Shown piece after piece: positions 28,483 through 37,855 of a DNA stretch of 64,000 nt. This DNA is from Streptomyces nigrescens. GTDB taxonomy: Bacteria; Actinomycetota; Actinomycetes; Streptomycetales; Streptomycetaceae. The stretch spans positions 2,852,001 through 2,916,000 of the forward strand of contig AP026073.1 in the NCBI GenBank assembly GCA_024349765.1, read 5' to 3'. Within the stretch, counting starts at the first letter, position 1; each line of letters begins with the position of its first letter. The position numbers and the translations under genes were made by a program. The notes below the pieces were generated by a model that saw nothing but the letters and a program-made list of their open reading frames with translations, did no database searches and had not been told where the DNA came from.

Positions 28483-29941
28483 CCTGTTCATCGGCGGCAG
28501 CTGGACCACACCCCGCGACGAGCGGACCCGCGAGATCCGCTGCCCCGCCGACGGCAGCCTCGTCGCCGTCGTCGACGAGGGCGGCGGCAAGGACACCGCC
28601 GACGCGATCGCCGCCGCCCGCCACGCCTTCGACCACGGCCCCTGGCCCACCACCCCGGCCGCCACCCGCGGCGACCTGCTGCTCCGCGTCGCCGCCCTCC
28701 TCCTCCGCGACCGGGCGGCCCTCGCCCGCGCCGAATCCCTCGACACCGGCAAACGCCTGGCCGAGAGCGAAACCGACATCGACGACGTCGCCGCCTGCTT
28801 CCGCTACTTCGGGCGACTGGCCGGCACCGAGGACGGCCGGCTGCCCGACCCCGGCGTACCCCACGTCGACAGCCGCATCGTGCACGAACCGGTCGGCGTC
28901 TGCGCCCTGATCACCCCCTGGAACTACCCGCTGCTGCAGACGAGTTGGAAGGTCGCCCCGGCCCTGGCCGCAGGCAACACCTTCGTCCTGAAGCCCAGCG
29001 AACTCACCCCGCACACCGCCCTGCACCTGATGCGGCTCCTCCAGGAGGCCGGACTGCCGGACGGCGTCGCCAACCTCGTCCTGGGCACCGGACCGGAAAC
29101 CGGCGCCCCGCTCACCGACCACCCCGACGTCGACATGGTCTCCTTCACCGGCGGGCTGCTCACCGGCCGGCGGATCATGGCCGCGGCGGCCGGCACCGTC
29201 AAACGCGTCGCCCTCGAACTCGGCGGCAAGAACCCCAACATCGTCTTCGCCGACGCCGACTTCGACACCGCCGTCGACCACGCCCTCACCGCCGTCTTCC
29301 TGCACTCCGGACAGGTCTGCTCGGCCGGCGCCCGGCTGCTCGTCGAGGACGCCCTGCACGACCGCTTCGTCGACGAGATCGTGCGCCGCGCCCGGCTGAT
29401 CCGGCTCGGCGGCCCCTTCGACGCACACGCCCGCACCGGACCGCTGATCTCGGCCGCCCACCGCGCCAAGGTCGAGGCGTACGTCGCCACCGGCATCGCC
29501 GAGGGCGCGGTGCTCCGCTGCGGCGGCACCCGCCCCGACGACCCCCAACTCGCCGACGGCCACTACTACCTGCCCACGGTGCTGGACGAGTGCCGGGCCG
29601 GCATGACCGTGGTGCGCGAGGAGTCCTTCGGGCCCGTGCTGACCGTCGAGCGCTTCACCGCCGAGGACGAAGCGGTACGGCTCGCCAACGACACCGTCTA
29701 CGGACTCGCCGGCGCCGTCTGGACCACCGACCAGGCCCGCGCCGACCGCGTCGCCGCCGCACTGCGCCTCGGCACCGTATGGATCAACGACTACCACCCC
29801 TACCTCCCGCAGGCGGAGTGGGGCGGCTTCAAACAGTCCGGCACCGGCCGGGAGCTCGGCCCCAGCGGCCTGGAGGAGTACCGGGAGATCAAACACATCT
29901 GGCGCAACACGGCACCCGCACCGGTGCACTGGTTCGACTGA
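28475..29941 (+). CDS. betB: Betaine aldehyde dehydrogenase (ALDH superfamily)
   Basis: This 488-residue NAD(P)-dependent aldehyde dehydrogenase has the catalytic Glu in LELGGKNPN and Cys in SGQVCSAG. WNYPLLQTSWK, FTGG and the C-terminal PQAEWGGFKQSGTGRELG resemble GbsA/BetB. It would oxidise betaine aldehyde to glycine betaine. GTG start, preceded by GGGAG and overlapping the oxygenase gene. The neighbouring choline oxidase can itself perform this step, so this enzyme may be a back-up or a detoxifier. Confidence 0.93.
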   Translation: MPDLFIGGSWTTPRDERTREIRCPADGSLVAVVDEGGGKDTADAIAAARHAFDHGPWPTTPAATRGDLLLRVAALLLRDRAALARAESLDTGKRLAESETDIDDVAACFRYFGRLAGTEDGRLPDPGVPHVDSRIVHEPVGVCALITPWNYPLLQTSWKVAPALAAGNTFVLKPSELTPHTALHLMRLLQEAGLPDGVANLVLGTGPETGAPLTDHPDVDMVSFTGGLLTGRRIMAAAAGTVKRVALELGGKNPNIVFADADFDTAVDHALTAVFLHSGQVCSAGARLLVEDALHDRFVDEIVRRARLIRLGGPFDAHARTGPLISAAHRAKVEAYVATGIAEGAVLRCGGTRPDDPQLADGHYYLPTVLDECRAGMTVVREESFGPVLTVERFTAEDEAVRLANDTVYGLAGAVWTTDQARADRVAAALRLGTVWINDYHPYLPQAEWGGFKQSGTGRELGPSGLEEYREIKHIWRNTAPAPVHWFD

Positions 29942-29963
29942 GCCCGATCGAGTCCGACCGAGG

Positions 29964-29990
29964 CCGGTCGAGCCCCACCGGCTCGACCGG
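29964..29990. repeat. Hairpin in tcgaccg-repeat intergenic segment
   Basis: CCGGTCGAG (29964-29972) and CTCGACCGG (29982-29990) are perfect 9-bp arms with a 9-nt loop. They lie in a 60-bp stretch with several tcgaccg repeats. The hairpin may attenuate or protect mRNA between betB and the permease gene. Confidence 0.5.
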
Positions 29991-30011
29991 TTCGACCGAG
30001 GAGGAAGGCCC

Positions 30012-31661
30012 TTGAGCTCACCCGACGCACCATCGGCAAGAACCGCAGCACAGTCAGGAACGGCACAGACAGGAACGGCACAGACAGGAACGGCACCACC
30101 CGCCGCCGGCCCCGAACCGGACGACACCGGACTCACCGAATTCGGCTACCGCCCCGAACTCCAACGCACCCTCGGCAACTTCCACACCTTCGCCGCCGGC
30201 ATCAGCTACATCTCCATCCTCACCGGCACCTTCCAGCTCTTCTACTTCGGCTACGGCATCGGCGGCCCCGCCTACTGGTGGTCCTGGCCCCTCGTCTTCG
30301 CCGGCCAGCTGATGATCGCCCTGTCCTTCGCCGAACTCGCCGCCCGCCACCCCGTCGCCGGCTCCGTCTACAACTGGGCGAAGAAACTCGGCAATCCGCA
30401 CATCGGCTGGCTGGCCGGCTGGATGATGCTCGTCGCCTCCATCGTCTCGCTCGCCGCCGTCGCACTCGCCTACCAGCTCACCCTGCCGAAGATCTCCGCC
30501 GCCTTCCAATTCATCGGCGACGGCACCGGCACCTACGACACCGCCACCAACGGCGTCCTCCTCGCCGCCGTACTGATCCTCTTCACCACCCTCGTCAACG
30601 CCTTCGGCGTCAAACTGATGGCCCGCATCAACACCGCCGGCGTCTTCATCGAACTCATCGCCACCGTCGTACTGATCGTGCTCTTCGCCGTCCACGTCGT
30701 ACGCGGCCCCGGCGTCGTCCTCCAGACCCACCACGCCGGCGACGGCCAGCACCTCGGCTACCTCGGCGCCTTCCTCACCGCCTCCCTGGCCTCCGCCTAC
30801 GTCATGTACGGCTTCGACACCGCCGCCTCACTCGGCGAGGAATCACTCGACCCGTCCCGCAACGCACCCCGCGCCATCCTCCGCGCCCTGATCGCCTCGT
30901 TCGTCCTCGGCGGGCTCATCCTGCTGCTCGCCATGATGAGCGTCAGCAGCCTGAACGGGCAGGGACTGTCCACCGACGGCCTCCAGTACGTCGTCCTCGA
31001 CGTCCTCGGCGACACCGGCGGCAAGGCCATGCTCTGGTGCGTCCTCATCGCGGTCACCGTCTGCGCCCTCGCCGTGCACACCGCCGCCATCCGGCTGGCG
31101 TTCGCCATGTCCCGCGACAACAACCTCCCCGCCGCCTCCCTCATGGCCAAGGTCAGCCCGCGCTTCCGGACACCGGTCCTGCCCGCGGTCATCGTCGGGG
31201 TCCTCTCCCTCGGCGTCCTGCTCCTCAACATCCGCCAGCCGCAGATCTTCTCCGTCGTCACCAGCATCGGCATCATCATGATCTACCTGGCCTATCTGCT
31301 GGTCACCGCCCCGATGCTGATCGCCAGGCTCCGCGGCCGCTGGACACCGGCCGGCGGCGGACGGTTCACCCTGGGCCGCTGGGGCCTGCCGGTCAACGTC
31401 CTCGCCGTCCTCTGGGGCGCCGGCATGATCGTCAACCTCGCCTGGCCCCGCGACGCCGTCTACAACGCCACCCCGCCGCACCACTGGTACCTGCGCTACG
31501 GAGCCGTGCTCTTCGTCGGCGCCGTCGCCGTCGGCGGCTTCGCCTACTACTGGTGCGTCCAACGGCACCGCACCGGCGTCCTCGCCGAACACGCCGCCAC
31601 CACCGAACCCACCACGACCGGCACCACCGACGCCCCCGTCACCCTCGCCGCCACCGACTGA
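30012..31661 (+). CDS. APC-superfamily permease, probably for choline/betaine-type amine
   Basis: This 549-residue transporter has about twelve membrane segments of the amino acid-polyamine-organocation type (GNFHTFAAGISYISILTGTFQLF, then GSVYNW, YGFDTAASLGEES). The N-terminus contains three in-frame copies of a 15-bp repeat (30056-30097) encoding Gly-Thr-Ala-Gln units. The start is TTG at 30012, supported by GAGGAGGAAGG upstream; no other start fits. Its position between betB and codA suggests uptake of choline, betaine or a related amine (inference). Confidence 0.9.
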   Translation: MSSPDAPSARTAAQSGTAQTGTAQTGTAPPAAGPEPDDTGLTEFGYRPELQRTLGNFHTFAAGISYISILTGTFQLFYFGYGIGGPAYWWSWPLVFAGQLMIALSFAELAARHPVAGSVYNWAKKLGNPHIGWLAGWMMLVASIVSLAAVALAYQLTLPKISAAFQFIGDGTGTYDTATNGVLLAAVLILFTTLVNAFGVKLMARINTAGVFIELIATVVLIVLFAVHVVRGPGVVLQTHHAGDGQHLGYLGAFLTASLASAYVMYGFDTAASLGEESLDPSRNAPRAILRALIASFVLGGLILLLAMMSVSSLNGQGLSTDGLQYVVLDVLGDTGGKAMLWCVLIAVTVCALAVHTAAIRLAFAMSRDNNLPAASLMAKVSPRFRTPVLPAVIVGVLSLGVLLLNIRQPQIFSVVTSIGIIMIYLAYLLVTAPMLIARLRGRWTPAGGGRFTLGRWGLPVNVLAVLWGAGMIVNLAWPRDAVYNATPPHHWYLRYGAVLFVGAVAVGGFAYYWCVQRHRTGVLAEHAATTEPTTTGTTDAPVTLAATD

Positions 31662-31689
31662 CCGACCAGCCCCCGGAGGACAACACCCC

Positions 31690-33255
31690 ATGGAACACGC
31701 GGAGTTCGACTACGTCGTCGTCGGCGGCGGCACCGCGGGAAACGTCGTCGCCGCCCGCCTCAGCGAAGACCCCACCGTCACCGTCTGCGTCCTGGAAGCC
31801 GGCCCCAGCGACGTCGGCGACGACAACATCCTGCGCCTGGAACGCTGGATGGCACTGCTGGAATCCGGCTACGACTGGGACTACCCGGTCGAACCCCAGG
31901 AGAACGGCAACAGCCACCTGCGGCACGCCCGCGCCAAGGTCCTCGGCGGCTGCTCCTCACACAACTCCTGCATCGCCTTCTGGGCCCCCGCCGAAGACCT
32001 CGACGGCTGGGAGGCGAACGGCGCCACCGGCTGGGGCGCCCGCGACACCTTCCCGCTCTACCGGCGCCTGGAGAACAACGACGCGCCCGGCGACCACCAC
32101 GGCCGCACCGGCCCCGTCACCCTGCGCACCATCAAACCCGCCGACCCCTGCGGCACCGCCCTCCTCGAAGCCTGCACCCAGAGCGGCATCCCCACCACAC
32201 CCTTCAACACCGGCCGCACCGTCATCCGCGGCGCCCACTGGTTCCAGATCAACTCCGACGAGCACAACATCCGCCAGTCCTCCTCGGTCGCCTACCTGCA
32301 CCCCGTCATGGGCAACCGCCCCAACCTCACCGTACGCACCGGCATCCGCGCCAAACACCTGCTCATCGACGACGACCGGCGCTGCACCGGCGTCGCCTAC
32401 CTCGACCCCGACCTGATCCACACCCGCACCGTCCGCGCCCGCCGCGAAACCATCGTCTCCTGCGGCTCCGTCGACACCCCCAAACTGCTGATGCTCTCCG
32501 GCATCGGCCCCGCCGACCACCTCCGCGACCTCGGCATCGACGTCCGCGTCCACTCACCCGGCGTCGGCGAGAACCTCCAGGACCACCCCGAGGGCGTCAT
32601 CATGTGGCAGGCGAAGCAGCCCATGGTCACCACCTCCAACCAGTGGTGGGAGATCGGCATCTTCGCCGACACCGAACCCGGCCTGGACCGCCCGGATCTG
32701 ATGTTCCACTACGGCTCGGTGCCCTTCGACCTGAACACCGCCCGGCACGGCTACCCCACCTCCGAGAACGCCTTCTGCCTCACCCCGAACGTCACCCGCG
32801 CCCGCTCCCGCGGCACCGTCCGGCTCCGCACCCGCGACTTCCGCGACAAGCCCAAGGTCGACCCGCGCTACTTCACCGACCCCCACGACATCCGCGTCAT
32901 GACCCACGGCCTGCGCCTGGCCCGCGAGATCGCCGCCCGCCCCGCACTCGCCGGCTGGACCGGCGCCGAACTCGCCCCCGGCCCCGACGTCCACACCGAC
33001 GACGAACTCCTCGACTACATCCGCACCACCCACAACACCGTCTACCACCCCTCCTGCACGGTGAAGATGGGCGCCGACGACGACGCCATGGCACCCCTCG
33101 ACGCCCGGCTGCGGGTCAAGGGCATCACGGGCCTCCGCGTCGCGGACGGCTCGGTCATGCCGGAACTCGTCACCGTCAACCCGTGCATCACCACCATGAT
33201 GATCGGGGAGAAGTGCGCGGACATGGTGCGGGAGGACGACTCCGCACGCCCCTGA
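31690..33255 (+). CDS. codA: Choline oxidase (GMC flavoprotein)
   Basis: This 521-residue GMC oxidoreductase has VVVGGGTAGNVVAARL at the N-terminus. GGCSSHNSC gives His91 and Ser93, which correspond to the covalent-FAD His and active-site Ser of Arthrobacter choline oxidase. YHPSCTVKMG supplies the catalytic His, and VNPCITTMMIGEKCADM closes the protein. Many stretches match CodA as I remember it (QWWEIGIF, HYGSVPFD, ARSRGTVRLR), so choline oxidase is favoured over membrane BetA dehydrogenase. It would oxidise choline to betaine aldehyde and on to glycine betaine, making H2O2. Last gene of the operon. Confidence 0.9.
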   Translation: MEHAEFDYVVVGGGTAGNVVAARLSEDPTVTVCVLEAGPSDVGDDNILRLERWMALLESGYDWDYPVEPQENGNSHLRHARAKVLGGCSSHNSCIAFWAPAEDLDGWEANGATGWGARDTFPLYRRLENNDAPGDHHGRTGPVTLRTIKPADPCGTALLEACTQSGIPTTPFNTGRTVIRGAHWFQINSDEHNIRQSSSVAYLHPVMGNRPNLTVRTGIRAKHLLIDDDRRCTGVAYLDPDLIHTRTVRARRETIVSCGSVDTPKLLMLSGIGPADHLRDLGIDVRVHSPGVGENLQDHPEGVIMWQAKQPMVTTSNQWWEIGIFADTEPGLDRPDLMFHYGSVPFDLNTARHGYPTSENAFCLTPNVTRARSRGTVRLRTRDFRDKPKVDPRYFTDPHDIRVMTHGLRLAREIAARPALAGWTGAELAPGPDVHTDDELLDYIRTTHNTVYHPSCTVKMGADDDAMAPLDARLRVKGITGLRVADGSVMPELVTVNPCITTMMIGEKCADMVREDDSARP

Positions 33256-33308
33256 CGGCTCGTCAGGAGTCGGAGGAAAACGAGTGAAGAGGTCGCATGC
33301 CCCATCGC

Positions 33309-33314
33309 TAGGAT
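33309..33314 (+). promoter_or_regulatory. -10 box of a probably leaderless ArsR gene
   Basis: TAGGAT lies 6 bp before the ATG at 33321, so transcription would start at or next to the start codon. No ribosome site is present. Confidence 0.5.
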
Positions 33315-33320
33315 GACCGC

Positions 33321-33692
33321 ATGGGCCACGGAACGGACGACAAAAGCACCACGACCACCCGCGAACGACTCGACGCCGTCGGCGCCGCCGACGTCGCCGC
33401 CACCCTCCAGGCCCTCTCCACCCCCTCCCGGCTACGCATCCTCGCCCGCCTCCAGGAAGGCCCCTGCGCCGTCGGCGACCTCGCCACCGCCGTCGGCATG
33501 GAACAGTCCGCCTGCTCACACCAGCTCCGCCTGCTCCGCAACCTCGGCCTGGTCACCGGCGAACGCAACGGCCGCTCGATCGTCTACGCCCTCTACGACC
33601 ACCACGTGGCCGAACTCCTCGACCAGGCCCTCTATCACGTCGAACACCTGCGACTGGGCCTGCGCGACGAGCCGACAGCCACGATCGGCTGA
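33321..33692 (+). CDS. ArsR/SmtB-family metal-sensing repressor (CzrA/NmtR type)
   Basis: This 123-residue winged-helix protein reads ALSTPSRLRILARLQ and QSACSHQLRLLRNLGLV. The last helix has Asp93, His95, His106 and His109, exactly the D-x-H-x10-H-x2-H alpha-5 site of Zn(II)/Co(II)/Ni(II) sensors such as CzrA and NmtR. The alpha-3 Cys box of arsenic/cadmium sensors is absent. It should repress a metal-efflux gene, but none is adjacent. The ATG closely follows a -10 box, suggesting a leaderless mRNA. Confidence 0.9.
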   Translation: MGHGTDDKSTTTTRERLDAVGAADVAATLQALSTPSRLRILARLQEGPCAVGDLATAVGMEQSACSHQLRLLRNLGLVTGERNGRSIVYALYDHHVAELLDQALYHVEHLRLGLRDEPTATIG

Positions 33693-33779
33693 ATACCTGG
33701 CGTGGCGGCCGTCCCCTGCCCCCGGCCGGGGCGGGAGGCGACCGCCACACCCGCACGTTCCCGCTACCGCCGGCAGTTG

Positions 33780-34574
33780 TTACAGCCGGCGGTTGTCCAG
33801 CACCGCGACCGCCCGCCGCACCCGCGCCGTCTCCTCCGCATCCACCTCGGCCACCAACACATCGGGCGCACCGCCCAGTTGGGCCCGCACCGTGCCGTCC
33901 GGGCCGACCAGCGCACTGCGCCCCACACCGGTCGGCGCCTTCGTCGGCGCCTCCGGGTCGGCCTGCGGGGCCGGCGCCGCCTGATCGACGGCCGCCAGCC
34001 ACACCGTCGCATCCAGCGCGCGGGCCCGCACCAGCAGATCCCACTGCGCCGATTTGCCGGGGCCCGCGCCCCAGGAAGCGGGCAGCACCGACACCGTCGC
34101 CCCGGCATCCGCATGCGCCCGGAACAGTTCCGGGAACCGCAGGTCGTAGCAGGTCGCCAGGCCCACCCGGACACCCTCCACGTCGATGGTCACCACCCGG
34201 CTGCCCGCGGCCACCGTGTCGGACTCCCGGAACCCGAACGCGTCATACAGATGGATCTTGTCGTACGACTCCTCGACACCCGGCCCGGTCGCCAGCAGCG
34301 TATTGGCGACCCGCCCCTCAGGCGCCGGGGTGAACATGCCCACCACCACCGTCACCCCCGTCTCCCGGGCCACCGCACGCACCCCCTCGGCCCACGGCCC
34401 GTCCAGCGGCTCCGCCACCGGCCCCAGCGGCACCCCGAACCGCACCATGGACGCCTCGGGCAACACCGCCAGCCCGGCCCCCTCCCGCGCCGCCCGCCGC
34501 ACGTGCTCCTGCACCGCCGCGAGATTCTCCTTCGGCTCGGTCGATGCCGTCATCTGGCACAGCGCGATACGCAT
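33780..34574 (-). CDS. Carbon-nitrogen hydrolase (nitrilase superfamily, Nit2-like)
   Basis: This 264-residue amidase has the nitrilase triad: Glu40 (VLPEAS), Lys106 (YDKIHLYD) and Cys142 (ATCYDLRFPE). The KIHLYD and CYDLRFPE motifs are those of the Nit branch, often amidases of deaminated glutathione or short dicarboxylic-acid amides. It is cytosolic. The start is the ATG at 34574 after GAGAGAGGG. The next gene on the same strand (aspA) ends 391 bp upstream, so it is probably transcribed separately. Confidence 0.9.
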   Translation of the reverse strand: MRIALCQMTASTEPKENLAAVQEHVRRAAREGAGLAVLPEASMVRFGVPLGPVAEPLDGPWAEGVRAVARETGVTVVVGMFTPAPEGRVANTLLATGPGVEESYDKIHLYDAFGFRESDTVAAGSRVVTIDVEGVRVGLATCYDLRFPELFRAHADAGATVSVLPASWGAGPGKSAQWDLLVRARALDATVWLAAVDQAAPAPQADPEAPTKAPTGVGRSALVGPDGTVRAQLGGAPDVLVAEVDAEETARVRRAVAVLDNRRL

Positions 34575-34965
34575 GCGATCCCTCTCTCCGAAGCGTCTCG
34601 TGTCCGGGCCCCGCAAGACCCCTGTACACGATTCTGATCCACTCACCCGGGGAGCGCGGTTCCGGGACGGGGTTATTCCGCGTACCGGCCGGGGTTCCGG
34701 GCCCGGGGGCCGGTGTGCGGGCGGAGGGGAGGACCCGACGCCGCCGGCCGGCGGACGGCCGTACGGGCTCACCGCGGAGGACAGTCGGGCCGGGTCGGGG
34801 CGGGTCGGGGCCCGGCCGGGGCCGGGCCGGGTCGGACGGGTCGCCGTCCACGGGGGCCTCGTGTCAGCGTCGTCGACTCGGCGTCGTCGAAACTCAGCGT
34901 CGTCGACTCGGCGACATCGTTCTCGGCGACATCGTTCTCGGTGTCGTCGTCTCGGATTCGTCGCC
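34575..34965. other. Gene-free GC-rich spacer with tandem repeats
   Basis: This is 391 bp between the nitrilase gene start and the aspA stop. It holds a low-complexity G-rich run of gggtcggg/ccgggccg words (about 34790-34850) and the tandem repeats listed at 34864-34945. I see no credible ORF, RNA gene or terminator hairpin. The promoter of the nitrilase gene must lie at its left end. Confidence 0.7.
34864..34945. repeat. Two short tandem repeats downstream of aspA
   Basis: A 20-bp word (TCAGCGTCGTCGACTCGGCG) occurs at 34864-34883 and 34894-34913 with a 30-bp period. It is followed by two copies of a 15-bp unit (GACATCGTTCTCGGC) at about 34913-34942. It lies just past the aspA stop and is not coding. 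Confidence 0.75.
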
Positions 34966-36378
34966 TCAGAGTCGCCCCGTGCCCGCCACTTCCTCCGGCC
35001 GCAGCAGGGCGGCAAGCCGTTCGGCGGGCAACAGCCCCTGCTCCAGGACGAGTTCGGCCACACCGCGCCCGGTGGCGAGGGCTTCCTGGGCGATCGCGGT
35101 CGCCGCCGTATAGCCGATGTGCGGGTTGAGCGCGGTGACCAGCCCGATCGAATTCTCCACGCTCGCCCGGAGTGTCTCGGTGTTCGCGGTGATCCCGTCC
35201 ACGCAGCGCTCGGCGAGCGTCCGGCAGGCGGCCCCGAGGTGGGTGATGCTCTCGGAGAGCGAGTGCAGGATGATCGGCTCGAAGGCGTTGAGCTGGAGCT
35301 GCCCCGCCTCGGCGGCCATCGTGATGGTGACGTCGTTCCCGATCACCTCGAAGGCGACCTGGTTGACGACCTCCGGGATCACCGGGTTGACCTTGCCCGG
35401 CATGATGCTCGAACCGGCCTGTACCGGCGGCAGGTTGATCTCCGCCAGGCCCGCCCGCGGCCCGGACGACAGCAGCCGCAGGTCGTTGCAGCTCTTGGAG
35501 AGCTTGACGGCGATCCGCTTCAGCACACCGGAGAGATGGACGAACGCCCCGCAGTCCTGCGTCGCCTCGACAAGGTTGGCCGCGGTCACCAGCGGCAGCC
35601 CGGTGATGGCGGCCAGATGCCCGCGCGCCGCCTCCGCGTACCCCCGGGGGGCGTTGAGGCCGGTACCGATGGCCGTCGCACCGAGATTGATCTCGTGGAT
35701 GAGCAGCACGGCCTCCGCCAGCCGGCTCTGGTCCTCCTCCAGCATCACCGCGTACGCGGAGAACTCCTGCCCCAGCGTCATCGGCACCGCGTCCTGAAGC
35801 TGCGTCCGCCCCATCTTCAGCACATCGCGGAACTCCTCCGCCTTGGCGGCAAAGCTCTCCCGCAACACACCCATCGCACCGACCAGTTCCCGCACCGCCA
35901 TGATCGTGGCGACCTTGATCGCGGTCGGGTACACGTCGTTCGTCGACTGCCCAAGATTGACGTGCTCGTTCGGGTGCAGCCGGTCGTAGTCGCCCTTCGC
36001 ATGCCCGAGGATCTCCAACGCCCGATTGGCGATCACCTCATTGGCGTTCATGTTCGTCGAGGTCCCGGCACCCCCCTGAATCACATCAACCACGAACTGC
36101 TCGTGCAGCCGCCCCTGCACCCGAATCTCCCGGCAGGCACCGACAATCGCCTCCGCCCGTTCCCGATCGAGCAGCCCCAGATCCTGGTTGGCCCGCGCCG
36201 CCGCCTCCTTGACGGCAGCCAGCGCGTTGATCAAATGCGGATACGCAGAGATCGCCGCCCCACTGATCGGGAAGTTCTCCACCGCCCGCAACGTATGCAC
36301 GCCCCAGTAGGCCTCAACGGGTATCTCCCGATCCCCCAACAGATCGTGTTCCCAACGGTGGTCAGTAACAGCAGTCAC
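34966..36378 (-). CDS. aspA: Aspartate ammonia-lyase (class II fumarase/aspartase superfamily)
   Basis: This 470-residue enzyme of the aspartase/fumarase fold carries the signature GSSIMPGKVNP, plus GAGTSTNMNANEV and HPNEHVNLGQSTND. These substrate-loop variants favour aspartase over fumarase. It deaminates L-aspartate to fumarate plus ammonia. Asparaginase lies just upstream on the same strand, so together they would take asparagine to fumarate. Upstream (36441-36466) is an AT-rich imperfect palindrome, ATATTCATCAC...GTGACAATAT, a possible operator. The ATG at 36378 is preceded by GGAAGATTTTTC. Confidence 0.93.
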   Translation of the reverse strand: MTAVTDHRWEHDLLGDREIPVEAYWGVHTLRAVENFPISGAAISAYPHLINALAAVKEAAARANQDLGLLDRERAEAIVGACREIRVQGRLHEQFVVDVIQGGAGTSTNMNANEVIANRALEILGHAKGDYDRLHPNEHVNLGQSTNDVYPTAIKVATIMAVRELVGAMGVLRESFAAKAEEFRDVLKMGRTQLQDAVPMTLGQEFSAYAVMLEEDQSRLAEAVLLIHEINLGATAIGTGLNAPRGYAEAARGHLAAITGLPLVTAANLVEATQDCGAFVHLSGVLKRIAVKLSKSCNDLRLLSSGPRAGLAEINLPPVQAGSSIMPGKVNPVIPEVVNQVAFEVIGNDVTITMAAEAGQLQLNAFEPIILHSLSESITHLGAACRTLAERCVDGITANTETLRASVENSIGLVTALNPHIGYTAATAIAQEALATGRGVAELVLEQGLLPAERLAALLRPEEVAGTGRL

Positions 36379-36571
36379 GAAAAATCTTCCTTCGGAGGAG
36401 CGGAGTGGAGGAGTGGAGCGGAGGGGAGGGGACCCTCGACATATTCATCACAGAGAGTGACAATATCGGGAACGAATCACGCTCCGTAATCGTTGCCGGG
36501 GTATGAGGAGGCGTCAGGAGGCGTCGGGGGGCGTCGGGACGGGAGGCGTCGGGGGAGGCGTCAGAAGGTGT

Positions 36572-37855
36572 TCAGGAGGAAAGCTCTCGTAGGAGACCCG
36601 CCCGGAGATCCGCAGCGAGCCCCTGTGCGAGTGCCCCCGCCGCCCGCAGCGCCCCCACCGGTGCGCCGCCCCCGATGACCGGTGTGGTGGCGAAGTCGGC
36701 GAGGACGTCCGGGTCAACACCGCAGTGCGCCAGGGCCGCCGCCGTGACGGGCATACGGGCCCGGTCGGCGCCGTCGGCGACCTTCACGCCGACCGCCCGC
36801 CCGTCCGGCAGTGCCGCGATCTGAACGCCCTCGAAGCCGTCCTTGGCGAGCAGCCCGGGGACCGCGCCCACCAGCCGGGCGGTGTCCCGGTCGGCGCCGG
36901 AGACCATCTCGGGGTGGGTACGCATGGCCTGCGCGACCCGGCCCTCGTCGGTGTCGGGGGCTGCCGTCGCGAGCCGGGCGGCGGCTCGGGTCAGGCCGTG
37001 CAGGGAGACGGCGAAGAGCGGGGCGCCGCAGCCGTCGACGGTGACGCGGGCGATGCGCTGGCCGGTGAGGTCCTCGACCGTCGCGGCGATCTCGCGCTGC
37101 AGCGGGTGGCCCGGGTCGAGGTAGGCGTCCGGCTGCCAGCCGCGGGCCAGGGTCGTCAGCAGCATCGCGGAGTGCTTGCCGGAGCAGTTCTGGGTGAGGC
37201 GGGTGGGGGCCAGGCCGCGGCGGATCCACTCGTCGCGTTCGGCGGGGCCGTAGGGCAGGTCGGGGACGTTGCGCAGGGCGTCCTCGGTCAGGCCGGCGGT
37301 GGCGAGCATGCGGCGGGCGGTGGCCAGGTGGCGTTCGTCGCCGGAGTGGCTGGCGGCGGCGAGGGCCAGCGCCTCGTCGTCCAGCGGCGGCAGGCCCGCG
37401 CGGAGCAGGCCGACGGCCTGGAGCGGCTTGAGGGCCGAGCGCGGGTAGAAGGCGGCCTCGATGTCGCCGGCCTGGAACTGCACGCTTCCGTCGGCCGCCA
37501 GCACCACGACCGAGCCGTGGTGGACGCCCTCGATGATGCCTCCGCGCACCACGTGGGCGATCGGGGCGTGGGCGGGCTCGCGGATCTCGGGCGGGTTCGA
37601 CACCACGTCGGCCCGTCCCGTCGGCACGTCGGCCCGTCCCGTCGGCGCCATTTCACCGAAGGGTGACCGTTCGCCGGAGGGGGACCGTTCGCCGGAGGGC
37701 GACGGGGCGCGGGACGGCGACGGGGCGCGGGACGGCGACGGGGTGCGGGAGGGCGACGGGGCGTGGGAGGGCGACGGGGCGTGGGAGGGCGACGGTTCGG
37801 CGGAGGGTGAGGGTCCGCCGGTGGGTGTCGGGTCGGGGAGGGGGTGGTGGGTCAT
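36572..37855 (-). CDS. L-asparaginase (asparaginase II, thermolabile/rhizobial type) with repeat N-terminus
   Basis: This 427-residue protein has its enzyme domain from about residue 95 (HAPIAHVVRGGIIEGVHHGSVVV, quoted in part). It includes SxxK in PRSALKPLQ, CxxK in NCSGKHSAM, and GCGAPLF, HPEMVSG and GGGAPVGAL. These are the motifs of Rhizobium ReAV-type asparaginases, which hydrolyse Asn to Asp. The first 85 residues are an expanded Ser-Pro-rich repeat encoded by nine 18-bp units. The ATG at 37855 overlaps the upstream FadR stop (ATGA), which supports translation of the repeat. A GTG near 37602, just before the catalytic domain, is the alternative start. Confidence 0.88.
   Translation of the reverse strand: MTHHPLPDPTPTGGPSPSAEPSPSHAPSPSHAPSPSRTPSPSRAPSPSRAPSPSGERSPSGERSPFGEMAPTGRADVPTGRADVVSNPPEIREPAHAPIAHVVRGGIIEGVHHGSVVVLAADGSVQFQAGDIEAAFYPRSALKPLQAVGLLRAGLPPLDDEALALAAASHSGDERHLATARRMLATAGLTEDALRNVPDLPYGPAERDEWIRRGLAPTRLTQNCSGKHSAMLLTTLARGWQPDAYLDPGHPLQREIAATVEDLTGQRIARVTVDGCGAPLFAVSLHGLTRAAARLATAAPDTDEGRVAQAMRTHPEMVSGADRDTARLVGAVPGLLAKDGFEGVQIAALPDGRAVGVKVADGADRARMPVTAAALAHCGVDPDVLADFATTPVIGGGAPVGALRAAGALAQGLAADLRAGLLRELSS
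37661..37822. repeat. 18-bp tandem repeat inside the asparaginase gene
   Basis: Nine in-frame 18-bp units (typical unit GGGCGACGGGGCGTGGGA) encode Pro-Ser-Pro-Ser-x-x on the minus strand. The central five are nearly identical. Adjacent at about 37605-37646 is a twofold 21-bp repeat encoding PTGRADV. The length can vary without a frameshift. Confidence 0.9.
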
